DNA of 64,000 nt from contig JAFGEW010000112.1 in assembly GCA_016931415.1 (NCBI GenBank), positions 1 to 64,000 of the forward strand. Direction: 5' to 3'. The DNA is from Verrucomicrobiota bacterium. GTDB lineage: Bacteria > Auribacterota > JABMQX01 > JAFGEW01. Every line of letters starts with the position of its first letter. The first letter of the stretch is position 1. The notes below the pieces were generated by a model, which did no database searches, was not told the origin of the DNA, and saw only the letters and a program-made list of their open reading frames with translations. Both the position numbers and the translations under genes were made by a program. Shown one piece after another: positions 51,317-59,276 of the stretch.

Positions 51317-52318
51317 GTGCACATCCCCAGGTTCCTCACCATCGTACTTGTGTGCCTCGTCGTTCTGCTTGGCGCTGCGCTCCGCATCTCGGCGCAGGAC
51401 ACGACGGCCGGCACCGAACCCGCCGCCGCAACAGACGATGCGATCGTCGCCACGGTCAACGGCGATCCGATCTACCAGTCGGACGTCGACGCGCTCAACA
51501 AGAAGATCGAGGCTGCCGGTGGGTTCCAGTGGGGCGCTCCGAGCGACGCCCAGCTTGCCGAGGAGTTGATCCGGCGCAAATCAGTCGAGAGCTACCTCGC
51601 TGTTAAAGAGGTAAAGGTCACCGACGAGGAAGTCGCCGCACGCCTCAAGGAGATCGAAGAACGTGTCACCGCCGACGGGCTCGACCTGGATGAGATTCTC
51701 AAACAGCGCCAAATGACCAGGAATGAGCTTCAGGAGATCATTCAGATCGAGATGGGCATGAACCGGCTCGCCGAGGCCAAGCTCACTGACGAGGAACTGG
51801 CGGGGCTCGATGAGCAGGTGCGCGCCAGCCACATCCTCGTCGGGGTACCGCAACCCAACCCGAACGAGGAGGACTTCACCAAAGCCAAGGAGAAGATCCT
51901 CACCATCAAGGCCGAGATCGAGGCCGGAACCAAGACCTTTGAGGCCGCCGCCGCCGAGTACTCCGATTGCCCCTCGAAGGCCAAGGGCGGCGATCTTGGC
52001 TTCTTCCCTCGCCAAGGTGCTATGGTCGAGCCGTTCGCTGAGGCCGCCTATGCGCTTAAGGTGGGCGAGATGAGCGAGCCGGTCCGTACGCAGTTCGGCT
52101 ACCACCTCATCAAACCGACCGAACGGAGCAAGGAGCCAGCCAAGGAAGCGCTCATCAACTCCAAGATAATGGACGTTGTTCGGGACATCGAGAAGGTGGT
52201 CAAAGTCGAGCGCCTCTACGAAGGCGCCCCCGAAGATGAGGCGATCACGCCCGAGGACGAGGTGGCCCCGGACGACACCGGCTCGGACGCCGGGGACGGG
52301 GCTCCGGAGACGGAATAG
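51317..52318 (+). CDS. Exported parvulin-type peptidyl-prolyl isomerase
   Basis: 333 residues from a GTG at 51317 with AAGGAG 6-7 bases upstream; an ATG six codons earlier is possible. A signal peptide (FLTIVLVCLVVLLGAALRIS) precedes a SurA/PrsA-like N-terminal helical chaperone region starting at IVATVNGDPIYQSDVDALNK. The rotamase domain spans about 180-280: VRASHILVGVPQPN, FEAAAAEYSDCPSKAKGGDL and GFFPRQGAMVEPFAEAAYAL, ending FGYHLIKPTERS. It assists folding of envelope proteins in the periplasm. The C-terminal 40 residues are acidic. It diverges from the coiled-coil gene. Confidence 0.9.
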   Translation: MHIPRFLTIVLVCLVVLLGAALRISAQDTTAGTEPAAATDDAIVATVNGDPIYQSDVDALNKKIEAAGGFQWGAPSDAQLAEELIRRKSVESYLAVKEVKVTDEEVAARLKEIEERVTADGLDLDEILKQRQMTRNELQEIIQIEMGMNRLAEAKLTDEELAGLDEQVRASHILVGVPQPNPNEEDFTKAKEKILTIKAEIEAGTKTFEAAAAEYSDCPSKAKGGDLGFFPRQGAMVEPFAEAAYALKVGEMSEPVRTQFGYHLIKPTERSKEPAKEALINSKIMDVVRDIEKVVKVERLYEGAPEDEAITPEDEVAPDDTGSDAGDGAPETE

Positions 52319-52392
52319 CGCAACGCAGCAAGAGAGCCGGCAGGGCGTCAGGCGCCTTGCCGGCAGCTCTTCGCGCGACGAAAGAAGACCTC

Positions 52393-52779
52393 GTGTTCAC
52401 GTACTGGGTCCAACACGCCGACTTATCTGTCGATGAGCTCGGTAGGATCACACGTGAAGAGGCGCTCGCCTTGTTCCGCGACTGGCGCGAGCATGGCCGG
52501 AGTCCCCAAGCGCCTGCTGATCCTCTGCCCGTTGCCATCGGCTTCGATGGCGAGAACGACTACCGGCTCATGGTCTCAACGTTCGGTGACGGCTACGGTC
52601 TCTGGCTGACCGCCGAGAGGCCCCGCAGATGGTTCGGCCGCGGCAACGTTCTCGGCAGCCAGTTCAGGGACGGCGTCAGCAACGAACAACTCCTGGAGGT
52701 CATAGACGCCTTCTTCACGCGCGAAGGCCACGAGGTTCTTCGAATGCTGGCCAGACTCGGCAAGCGTGCGGGCCGGTAG
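52393..52779 (+). CDS. Small cytoplasmic protein of unknown function
   Basis: 128 residues from a GTG at 52393 preceded by AAGAAGACC. The sequence is protein-like (FTYWVQHADLSVDELGRITR, ALALFRDWREHG, LMVSTFGDGYGLWLTAERPR), with an N-terminal phrase Y-W-V-Q-H-A-D-L that I recall from uncharacterised planctomycete proteins. The C-terminal 40 residues are helical. It follows the isomerase gene by about 75 bases. No domain recognised. Confidence 0.55.
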   Translation: MFTYWVQHADLSVDELGRITREEALALFRDWREHGRSPQAPADPLPVAIGFDGENDYRLMVSTFGDGYGLWLTAERPRRWFGRGNVLGSQFRDGVSNEQLLEVIDAFFTREGHEVLRMLARLGKRAGR

Positions 52780-52792
52780 GAGTCACCATACT

Positions 52793-52851
52793 CGCGCCTC
52801 ACGCGATTCCGATCGCGCCTCACGCGATTCCGATCGCGGCTCACCCGGTTT
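52793..52851. repeat. 21-base tandem repeat at a convergent junction
   Basis: Two exact copies of a 21-base unit beginning CGCGCCTCACGCGATTCC (52793-52813 and 52814-52834) and a diverged third. It lies between two convergent genes. Confidence 0.6.
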
Positions 52852-52867
52852 CTCTCCCACCGCGCGT

Positions 52868-54100
52868 CTATGCCAGCCCGGCCAGCCTCACGACGAGCAA
52901 CAGCGCGGCCTTGATGGCGCGTTCGCGGCCGGTGAGGTCAATCCGCTCGTCGAGCGTGTGGGTGTTGTGGCCGCGCCCCCCCTGCGGGATCGTCACCGCT
53001 GGGATGCCGGCCACCATCGGGAACGTGGCGTCCGTTGACGCGCAGATGCAATCGAGCGGCAGTCCGAACTGCGCGTATGACTCGAGCGCGGCGCGCACGA
53101 TGGGTGCGTTCCGCCGTGTGCGTCCCGCCGGTCTGTCGCCGATGCACTCGACGCGTGCGCGCAGCGATTCGGCGTCCCGCGTCGCGAAGTGCCGCTCCTC
53201 TTTCAGCGCGCGCTCGATCGCAGACCTGAACGCCCGGTCGAGCCGGTCGAGCGAACGCGCCGTTTCGGATCGCAGGTCCACCTCGATCGCCGCGCTCGCC
53301 GGCACGGCCGTGACGATGACTCCCGCGCGCCCGGCCGGCTCGTCGCCATCGCTCACGATGCCGACGTTGAACGTCGTCCGGGGCCGGTCGGGTACACGCA
53401 TCGAAGCCAGTCGCGCGATGAGCCGCCCGGCGCAGTGGATGGGACTCGGCGTGCCGAACCGCCCCCAGGAATGACCGCCACGCGCACGGAATGTGACCCG
53501 GTAGCGCCTGATAGCGGGACCGCTCGTGACGAGCTTCTTCGGATTCGCTCCGTCGAGGGCGATGAACCCCGCGACGCGCCGGCGGAACGACGCCTGACGC
53601 AGCAAGTGACGGACGCCGCGCAGGTTGCCGAGCGCTTCCTCGCACACGCTGCCCACGAATAACACGTCGTGGCGCGTGCGGATGCGCGCATGATCCAGTG
53701 CGTCAGCGACCGCCAGCATCGTCGCAAGGCCGCCCGCATTGTCGGCGATGCCCGGCGCCTTGAGCACTTGCCCGCGACGGCCCGACTGGACCACCTGCGG
53801 CGCAACGCCGGACCCGAACACGGTATCAAGATGCGCGGCAACGACAATGCAGCGCCGGCCCTCTGCGCCCCTGCGCACAGCGACCAGATTGCCGACTCCA
53901 TCGGTGGAAATGCTCGATAGCGACATGGGGCGCAGCAGCTTGCCGACGAACCGCGCGCGATGTTCCTCGTGGAACGTCGGCGCAGGGATCTCGCAAATGG
54001 CGATCTGCTGCGCGGTCGTCTTGGCGCGCCGAGTCTCGACGAATGACAACGCCGGACGCAGCGCCTCGACAAGACAGCCGCCTGCGTGCGCGTCGCTCAT
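52868..54100 (-). CDS. M20 family metallopeptidase
   Basis: 410 residues. The ATG at 54100 overlaps the TGA of the upstream Cys-cluster gene (ATGA), which decides the start. Zinc ligands of the M20 fold are visible: His90 and Asp92 in VVAAHLDTVFG, Asp120 in GIADNAGG, the Glu pair in SVCEEALGN (about 153-154), and a C-terminal His in GGRGHNTHTLDE. The lid/dimerisation domain begins near RYRVTFRARGGHSWG. Closest in style to peptidase T or related aminopeptidases and amidohydrolases; the substrate is not predictable. Confidence 0.87.
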   Translation of the reverse strand: MSDAHAGGCLVEALRPALSFVETRRAKTTAQQIAICEIPAPTFHEEHRARFVGKLLRPMSLSSISTDGVGNLVAVRRGAEGRRCIVVAAHLDTVFGSGVAPQVVQSGRRGQVLKAPGIADNAGGLATMLAVADALDHARIRTRHDVLFVGSVCEEALGNLRGVRHLLRQASFRRRVAGFIALDGANPKKLVTSGPAIRRYRVTFRARGGHSWGRFGTPSPIHCAGRLIARLASMRVPDRPRTTFNVGIVSDGDEPAGRAGVIVTAVPASAAIEVDLRSETARSLDRLDRAFRSAIERALKEERHFATRDAESLRARVECIGDRPAGRTRRNAPIVRAALESYAQFGLPLDCICASTDATFPMVAGIPAVTIPQGGRGHNTHTLDERIDLTGRERAIKAALLLVVRLAGLA

Positions 54101-54717
54101 CGAGGTGTCCATTCGTCGCCCGCGCCGTTGTCGAAGCGCCTGGTCAGTGTGCCGTCGGGCATCATGACGATGAACGGTTTGCGAAGCCGCCGGTGGCGCG
54201 CCTCGGTCTGGCGGCATAAGTTGACGTGGAATGCCTTCTCGCCCTCGTGCCGTTCGAACAGCAGGTTCCAGAACTGCACGTGATTGCGGATGAACGCCTG
54301 TCGCACCAGCTCGGGACGGCCGACAAGATGGCACTTGTCGCGCAGGCAGGTGTTGAAAAACAGACCGACCGCCCGCTCGTCGTCGTCCACGTACGGATAC
54401 GTCGGGAAGATGCGGCACACGATGCTGCGCCAAGGCCGCTCGCACCGCGCGGGGCCCGGACACTCGACAAAGAGGTGGTACTCGAGTTCGTCCAGCTTCT
54501 CCTTCGGGTCCTTGGGCACGTATGGGCGCCACATCGCGGAGTGGCGCCGTACGTACTCGTACTCGTCGAAGTACATGAGCGGGATGGCCTTCGAGATGTC
54601 GCAGCAGTACGGCATCTTATTGCGGTTGCGGGCCGCGCACACCGCCCCGCAGTCGAAATCGGCGATCTCCTCGTCGAGCAACGCGTAGAACTCTTGGATG
54701 TCCTGGGGTCGAAGCAC
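54097..54717 (-). CDS. YkgJ-like cysteine-cluster protein
   Basis: 206 residues from a GTG at 54717. It has nine or more cysteines in metal-site-like spacing: FDCGAVCAARNRNKMPYCCD, ECPGPARCERPWRSIVCRIF and NTCLRDKCHLVG. This arrangement fits the YkgJ family, thought to bind zinc or an iron-sulfur cluster. It is translationally coupled to the M20 peptidase gene by a four-base overlap, implying a shared process, but no partner function is known. Confidence 0.75.
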   Translation of the reverse strand: MLRPQDIQEFYALLDEEIADFDCGAVCAARNRNKMPYCCDISKAIPLMYFDEYEYVRRHSAMWRPYVPKDPKEKLDELEYHLFVECPGPARCERPWRSIVCRIFPTYPYVDDDERAVGLFFNTCLRDKCHLVGRPELVRQAFIRNHVQFWNLLFERHEGEKAFHVNLCRQTEARHRRLRKPFIVMMPDGTLTRRFDNGAGDEWTPR

Positions 54718-54756
54718 GTGTCAAATTGCCCTTCTGTCTCTTGCTGTCACACGCGG

Positions 54757-54765
54757 AGTATAGCA
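54757..54765 (-). promoter_or_regulatory. Extended -10 promoter for the Cys-cluster/M20 pair
   Basis: On the minus strand TGCTATACT, an extended -10 (TGn plus TATACT, five of six to consensus), about 40 bases upstream of the GTG start. No good -35 is present. Confidence 0.45.
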
Positions 54766-54889
54766 GCGCGCGCCCGCCGGTTCCAGCATGGGCCGGTCTG
54801 CCCCACGCCCTTGCGACCGCGCGGCCGAGGCGTGCGCCGCGCTGCGGTTGCCGCGCCGTCCGGAAACGCACCGCGCCGCCACAATTCGC

Positions 54890-54918
54890 TTGACGACGCG
54901 CGCGTGTCCTGCTACCGG
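54890..54918 (+). promoter_or_regulatory. Candidate promoter of the PAS-domain gene
   Basis: TTGACG, 17-base spacer, TACCGG with an upstream TGC. The -35 is good and the -10 poor. It is about 130 bases upstream of the start at 55050. Confidence 0.3.
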
Positions 54919-55049
54919 ATGTCTGTGCAGCGCGGATGTCCCGCCTCCGGCAGGATTCCGCGAGACCTGAATGCTTTATTCGTTCTGTCCTGCTGGGCGG
55001 CGCTGTGTCCCCATCATTCGGGCGCCGTGCGGCGGGAAAGGAGGCGACA

Positions 55050-55556
55050 ATGTCTCCCGGGGAGGCTCTGTCTCAGATTGTCGAGGAGAACGTCGTTCTG
55101 CGCTCGGTGCTCCGCGAGCAGCGTAAGCTCCAGAGCGCCTTGAGCCACATGAACGGACGCCTCCGGTCGTTTTTGGCCACCGTGCCTGGCGTTCTCTATA
55201 GCTTCCGTCCCGACGGCCGGCTCGAGTACATCAGCCCATCAGTTCAGGGCCTGCTCGGGCAGCCTGATAGATTCTATCTCGGCGACGCAGGCCGCTATCT
55301 CGACCAGGTCCATCCAGACGACCTTGGCCGCGTGTTCCATTGGCGCCTGCAGCTCATCTATGCACGCGGACCAATGGCTTCAGAGCTGCGCTATCGCATT
55401 GTCCGGCCCGATGACACAGTTGTCGAGGTGCTCGACCGCGCCACGGCCGTCTTTGAGGACGGGGAACTCGCCCGCGTTGACGGCCTCATCGTTGTTGCAG
55501 CGGCGCACGATGCCTTCCCCGGCGAGCGGCACACGGCGGCTGTCGCTCAAGCCTGA
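55050..55556 (+). CDS. Stand-alone PAS-domain protein
   Basis: 168 residues from the ATG at 55050, preceded by an ideal AAAGGAGG. A short helix (EENVVLRSVLREQRKLQSAL) leads into one PAS fold (about 45-150): ATVPGVLYSFRPDGRLEYIS, YLDQVHPDDLGRVFHWRLQL and LRYRIVRPDDTVVEVLDRAT. There is no kinase, cyclase or DNA-binding output, so it may act through a partner. A PAS histidine kinase begins at 63323, but nothing shows that they interact. Confidence 0.8.
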   Translation: MSPGEALSQIVEENVVLRSVLREQRKLQSALSHMNGRLRSFLATVPGVLYSFRPDGRLEYISPSVQGLLGQPDRFYLGDAGRYLDQVHPDDLGRVFHWRLQLIYARGPMASELRYRIVRPDDTVVEVLDRATAVFEDGELARVDGLIVVAAAHDAFPGERHTAAVAQA

Positions 55557-55730
55557 ACCAACCGCAAAGCACGCTGAGACCGCAGCGACCTCGTTCATGG
55601 ATGGCGCGCATGCGCGTCCGCGCCCGCGTGTTCACGCGCGCCTCCGGGGCGAATCTCCTTGTTGCCCTCACGGTGCGCGCCTGCTACTGTCCAAGCCTCG
55701 ACGAGAACCTGTTGGTGGGCCGCGCCGTTG

Positions 55731-56669
55731 GTGGACGCTTCAATCGTCATTCTCACACTCAACGCCGGGACGCGCTTCCGGCGCGTGCTCGAGGCAATCG
55801 ACGCCCAGCGTTTTGACGGCTCGGTCGAAGTCCTCGTCCTCGACTCCGGCTCGACCGACGGCACGCTCGAGCTTGCCGCTGCGCATAACCGCGTGCGCGT
55901 GCATTCCATCGCCAACTTCGGCCACGGCCGCACGCGCAACGAAGGCGCCCGCCTGGCCGCGGGCGAGTTCATCGTCTACCTGACCCAGGACGCCCTGCCG
56001 CTCGGCGAGCGCTGGCTGGCCAACCTGCTCGCGCCGTTCGACGATCCCAAGGTTGCCGCGACATACTCGCGCCAAGTGCCGTACGCCGACGCCACGCCGA
56101 TGGAGCGCTTCTTCCTCAGCAAACGATTTCCCGACGTGCGCGTTGTCCGGCCTGAGCCCACCAAGCACCGGCTCGGCCTTTACACCGTCTTTTTCTCCAA
56201 CGTGAGCTCGGCTATCCGCCGGACGATCCTGCTCGAGCACCCGTTCGACGACGACCTCATCATGAGCGAGGACCAGCAGTTCGCCCGCGACGTCATCGCC
56301 GCCGGCTGGCGCACCGTCTACGAGCCGGCCTCTGTCGTGCGCCACTCGCACCGCTACACGCTCTGGCAAGTCTTCACCCGATACTTCGACTCGCTCTACT
56401 CGCTCGAGGAGATCTTCGACGACTCGACCGGCAACGTCTCCTTCGAAGGGATCAAGTACACCCTCAGCGAGCTCTGGCACGTTCTTACCCATCACCTTCA
56501 CTGGCTCCCGTACCTTCTTTTCTACGACGCCTCCAAAGCCGCCGGCACACTCGCCGGCCACCTCGGCCACCATCTTCCCATCCGCATCCGCCGCGCCCTG
56601 TCGATGCATAAGAACTACTGGCACACATCCGGGGAAGTCGAGCACGAGGGAACCCGTCGAACACGATGA
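55731..56669 (+). CDS. Family 2 glycosyltransferase
   Basis: About 312 residues from a GTG at 55731, chosen because homology-like sequence starts at DASIVILTLNAG; no strong ribosome-binding site is visible and an ATG 24 codons upstream is possible. GT-A features are EVLVLDSGSTDGT (nucleotide-sugar binding), NFGHGRTRNEGARLAAGEFI, the metal-binding-like region FIVYLTQDALPLGERW, and MSEDQQFARDVIAAGWRTVY. The pattern resembles rhamnosyltransferases that act on surface polysaccharide. The donor and acceptor are unknown. Confidence 0.85.
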   Translation: MDASIVILTLNAGTRFRRVLEAIDAQRFDGSVEVLVLDSGSTDGTLELAAAHNRVRVHSIANFGHGRTRNEGARLAAGEFIVYLTQDALPLGERWLANLLAPFDDPKVAATYSRQVPYADATPMERFFLSKRFPDVRVVRPEPTKHRLGLYTVFFSNVSSAIRRTILLEHPFDDDLIMSEDQQFARDVIAAGWRTVYEPASVVRHSHRYTLWQVFTRYFDSLYSLEEIFDDSTGNVSFEGIKYTLSELWHVLTHHLHWLPYLLFYDASKAAGTLAGHLGHHLPIRIRRALSMHKNYWHTSGEVEHEGTRRTR

Positions 56670-56727
56670 GAGTCTCAAGTGGGGTAGTGCTGTCCAGAGA
56701 GCTGGACGTCAGATGGGGAGGGAGGCT

Positions 56728-57300
56728 ATGACGCGTTTGCTCGTCCGCGGACCCGCGATCCTGCTTGTTTGTCTGGGCCTCCTGACACTTTCGTGCGTGC
56801 GTCCATCGAGTCTCGTGTTCGACTCGATCGTGACCGAAAACCTCATCCGGCACGGGTGCGAGAACGAGGTGCCTTTCGAGTTCGGGACGAGCGAGAGTCC
56901 GGGAGAGCGGTGTTACTCGGCTGGGTTTGTCTTTGGCCCTGACTACCCGAATAGCCATGCGTATGTCAGCGTCACGGTTGCGCGGGCGGGGAAGCTACTG
57001 GATCTGCGTGAATACCACCGTTTCAAGAGGAAAGTCCGGATGGAAGACAAAGACCAGCCCCATGACATGCAGTGGGGTTCTTCCCTTTTCCCGGACATAG
57101 GCAGAAGGGCGATGGTTGGTCTGGTTCTGAGTCCGAACGGAGGCGGAGACGCCGTGGTCTTCACGACCAGCGATGGCCGCTTCGATATCAAGGTCGAACA
57201 GGGCAACCACTTGGCCAAGGGCCTTGAGGGGCCGAACGTTCTGTGTGGGAAGATCGCCCGGGAAGTCTGCAGGCTCTATGGCAGCAAGCCCGGGCGCTGA
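56728..57300 (+). CDS. Lipoprotein of unknown function
   Basis: 190 residues from the ATG at 56728 with GGGAGGGAGG upstream. The signal ends in a lipobox (LLTLSCVRPS). The mature part has strand-rich stretches (AYVSVTVARAGKLLDLREYH, DAVVFTTSDGRFDIKVEQGN) and three Cys. No domain recognised. It lies directly upstream of the attenuator region but ends before its promoter. Confidence 0.6.
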   Translation: MTRLLVRGPAILLVCLGLLTLSCVRPSSLVFDSIVTENLIRHGCENEVPFEFGTSESPGERCYSAGFVFGPDYPNSHAYVSVTVARAGKLLDLREYHRFKRKVRMEDKDQPHDMQWGSSLFPDIGRRAMVGLVLSPNGGGDAVVFTTSDGRFDIKVEQGNHLAKGLEGPNVLCGKIAREVCRLYGSKPGR

Positions 57301-57411
57301 ATGCGAGGTCAGCCCAAGTCCGGGAAGCTCTGGTCGCAGAGCAATCCGCTACGGGGCGAGCCTCGCTGCCTCGGTGAGCTTGCGTGGCGGTCTCCAGTCG
57401 CGGGAAAGCCC

Positions 57412-57440
57412 TTGAATTCCGCACCGATGTGTGCTATATG
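57412..57440 (+). promoter_or_regulatory. Promoter of the aromatic leader
   Basis: TTGAAT (-35), exactly 17-base spacer, TATATG (-10) preceded by TGC, forming an extended -10. Transcription would start near 57447, just ahead of the leader ribosome-binding site GAGGGG. Confidence 0.6.
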
Positions 57441-57461
57441 AGAGACATTGTGAGGGGTCGT

Positions 57462-57548
57462 ATGTTCGCGTTGAACGTACAGCGTAGCGGTTACTATTTC
57501 GGCTTTTGGTGGTGGTACGCCTCCGGCGTGCCCGCTGCCGACCGCTAG
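57462..57548 (+). CDS. Aromatic-rich leader peptide of a transcription attenuator
   Basis: 28 codons from an ATG with GAGGGG 5-6 bases upstream. It opens MFALNVQRSG and continues YYFGFWWWY, eight aromatic residues in nine, including three Trp codons in a row at 57507-57515. The start MFA, the WWW run and a following PAA resemble the trp leader of Streptomyces as I recall it. Ribosome stalling at the aromatic codons would sense charged tRNA-Trp, -Phe and -Tyr. Immediately downstream are a terminator and a competing antiterminator. The peptide itself probably has no function beyond regulation. Confidence 0.7.
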   Translation: MFALNVQRSGYYFGFWWWYASGVPAADR

Positions 57549-57581
57549 GCCCCGAAGGACTGGTTCAGGCCGCGAGCACGC
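57526..57581 (+). promoter_or_regulatory. Antiterminator pairing of the aromatic attenuator
   Basis: GCGTGCCCGC at 57526-57535 can pair with GCGAGCACGC at 57572-57581 (nine of ten positions). The second strand is the 5' half of the terminator stem, so the two structures exclude each other. A ribosome stalled at the Trp codons leaves the first strand free; a ribosome at the stop codon (57546) covers it. Confidence 0.6.
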
Positions 57582-57608
57582 TGAGGTGTTCGCGGCCTTT
57601 CTGTTTTT
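57567..57608 (+). terminator. Attenuator terminator
   Basis: Stem GGCCGCGAGCAC (57568-57579) with GTGTTCGCGGCC (57586-57597), twelve pairs including one G-U, extended by an A-T pair, with a six-base loop, then TTTCTGTTTTT. A textbook intrinsic terminator, 19 bases after the leader stop codon. Confidence 0.85.
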
Positions 57609-57704
57609 CCGCGAACGCCAGAGCACATCGGCAGCCTCTGAAGACGCCGTGCCCGCGGCCTTGGAAGCACTGGCCGAGGCCATCGAAAGATAGGGGACAG
57701 GCAG

Positions 57705-58340
57705 ATGAGCAGGATCGTGACCTACGAGACGGATCCCGGAGGTGGTATCCCCCCGGCTGTGGCGGGCGCTGAGGATGAGACGCCCATCCTCGTTCTGGGC
57801 GGGCCCGCGAAGAAGGCGCTCGGGCACTTGGCGGGCTCTGCTCAGCGCGGGATCGTCTGGCCGGGGCCTGAACGCTCCGGTGTCGCCGTGATGTCGGTCG
57901 AGGCAAGCTCCGAGCTGGTGCGGCTCACGCGCGTGATTGTCTCGGCGCTGACCATGGGCGGCAACGGCACCGTGGCCGCCATGATCGAGGCGATGGAGAA
58001 GGAAGAGGCCAAGCCGGAGAAAGGTTTCTCGTCACCGCTGCAGGAGGCCGTCTTCTTGCTCCTGCTGCGTCCTCGCGTCCTGCGCGTCCGGCCGTCAAAA
58101 CGCCACCTCGGACCCCTCATGCAGGATCTCGCCAAACGCCTTCAAGTCCTTCTCAGAATGAAGGTTGCCGCTCCGCGCGTGATCGTTCTTACCTCGACGA
58201 ACGGCACGGCCCACGCCGAACCGGAAGCCGACGAAATGGAGTCAGAAAGCACCAGCACCGGCCAGCTCGGCCCACGCGACATCTACCGCGAAGTTCTCGC
58301 CCGTGTCCGCGCCGCGCTCACCGCCCGGACAACAGGGTAG
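57705..58340 (+). CDS. Protein of unknown function behind the aromatic attenuator
   Basis: 211 residues from the ATG at 57705 with AGGGGACAGG upstream, 96 bases past the terminator. The N-terminal 60 residues are strand- and Gly-rich (ETPILVLGGPAKKALGHLAG); a helical region follows (VAAMIEAMEKEEAKPEKGF, MQDLAKRLQVLLRMK) with an ILV-rich segment AVFLLLLRPRVLRV between. The C-terminus is acidic. I do not recognise a family and see no link to chorismate, Trp, Tyr or Phe enzymes. As the only plus-strand gene before convergent transcription, it is the apparent target of the attenuator, unless the regulated gene was lost. Confidence 0.55.
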   Translation: MSRIVTYETDPGGGIPPAVAGAEDETPILVLGGPAKKALGHLAGSAQRGIVWPGPERSGVAVMSVEASSELVRLTRVIVSALTMGGNGTVAAMIEAMEKEEAKPEKGFSSPLQEAVFLLLLRPRVLRVRPSKRHLGPLMQDLAKRLQVLLRMKVAAPRVIVLTSTNGTAHAEPEADEMESESTSTGQLGPRDIYREVLARVRAALTARTTG

Positions 58341-58432
58341 GCGCGAGTTATCCACAATCGGTGCCGCCGCTCATACGGGAACAGTCGAGTCGGGTAAAGA
58401 CACAACCACGTCATTCGCAATAAGGTTGAGGT

Positions 58433-59008
58433 CTAGTGGCTCAACGTCGTCTGCGCTAGGCTCTTACGGACCCGGAAGAACATCAAGCAGGACGCGAGGC
58501 ATGCCAGTGTAAGGCTAGGGACCGGCAGTTCGGGCACAGGGGGCAGTTCGGCAATGATTGTGTAGCCCCAGAACCCTATGTAGCCCATCTCCGGGGCACT
58601 CGGTTGGTTCGTGTTCTCGATCCACCACGCGACATCGCTCTCGACGAATGTCGGGTAGCCGTCCAGGATCTCGATCGTGGCGAACGCGAAGGACTGGAAC
58701 TCGGTCACGTGCCACGACCATTCGGGCGCGCCCGGCGCGAGCCAGTCGCGGTTGATGCCGTCCGCGCCGGCCTCGATCGCGGCCACCACGATCGGGTCGC
58801 CGACCGCCTCCGGTCCGAGCGTGATGAGGTCGCGGGCGTGCTGGATGTCCAGCGGGCGCTGGATCGGCACCACGTACGAGTCGCCGTAGATCTCCTGCCC
58901 CGGCCATTCGCCAACCACGAAGTACACGGTCTCGGCGAGAACCGGCTTGGCGGCAAGCCCGATCAGACCGGCTGCCAGCGCCGTGAGCAGCAAGCGAAGA
59001 CCCTTCAT
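58433..59008 (-). CDS. Secreted protein with a PEP-CTERM-like C-terminal anchor
   Basis: 191 residues from the ATG at 59008 (GGAGAGGGATC upstream). A signal peptide (LRLLLTALAAGLIGLAAKPV) precedes a domain with ETVYFVVGEWPGQEIYGDSY, LDIQHARDLITLG and DGINRDWLAPGAPEWSWHVT. The C-terminus has VPELPVPSLTLACLASCLMF and then FRVRK: a VPEL-type motif, one hydrophobic helix and a basic tail, resembling PEP-CTERM or related exosortase sorting signals. No exosortase gene is in the window. The N-terminal domain is unrecognised. Confidence 0.7.
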   Translation of the reverse strand: MKGLRLLLTALAAGLIGLAAKPVLAETVYFVVGEWPGQEIYGDSYVVPIQRPLDIQHARDLITLGPEAVGDPIVVAAIEAGADGINRDWLAPGAPEWSWHVTEFQSFAFATIEILDGYPTFVESDVAWWIENTNQPSAPEMGYIGFWGYTIIAELPPVPELPVPSLTLACLASCLMFFRVRKSLAQTTLSH

Positions 59009-59276
59009 TGATCCCTCTCCGAACCCCGTTTGGCCTGCACGCCGTGAATCGGTTTGAGAGACAGGAGTAATCACCTGTCCCTAGCACGAGACCTCGGCAT
59101 CGTCCAGAGACGAAATGGGCGGGCACTGGGCGTTTCTGATCGAGAAGCTTCTCGCCCCGAGCCGCGCCGAGAGCCGACGCATGACGGGCAGTGGACGCGG
59201 CGTCCCCCGATTCAGCCAACTGCAACTGGACCCGACGGCGCTGCCGGCGAGCTTGTTCGTCGGTCCTGCTCGCGTC

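Larger units (their letters stand above)
54718..55049. other. Divergent intergenic region with promoter candidates
   Basis: About 330 bases between the Cys-cluster gene (minus) and the PAS gene (plus). It holds the two promoter candidates listed separately; no convincing gene is seen. Confidence 0.4.

Noticed and set aside
52793-52851. A CRISPR-like array
   Set aside because: The 21-base copies are directly contiguous with no spacers and number only two to three; they are a simple tandem repeat.
57301-57439. A 46-codon frame starting at the stop codon of the lipoprotein gene
   Set aside because: No ribosome-binding site of its own and it runs through the promoter of the attenuator; composition is not convincing.
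59081-59276. A small minus-strand gene downstream of the radical SAM gene
   Set aside because: Arg/Cys-rich frame with no ribosome-binding site and no family resemblance.
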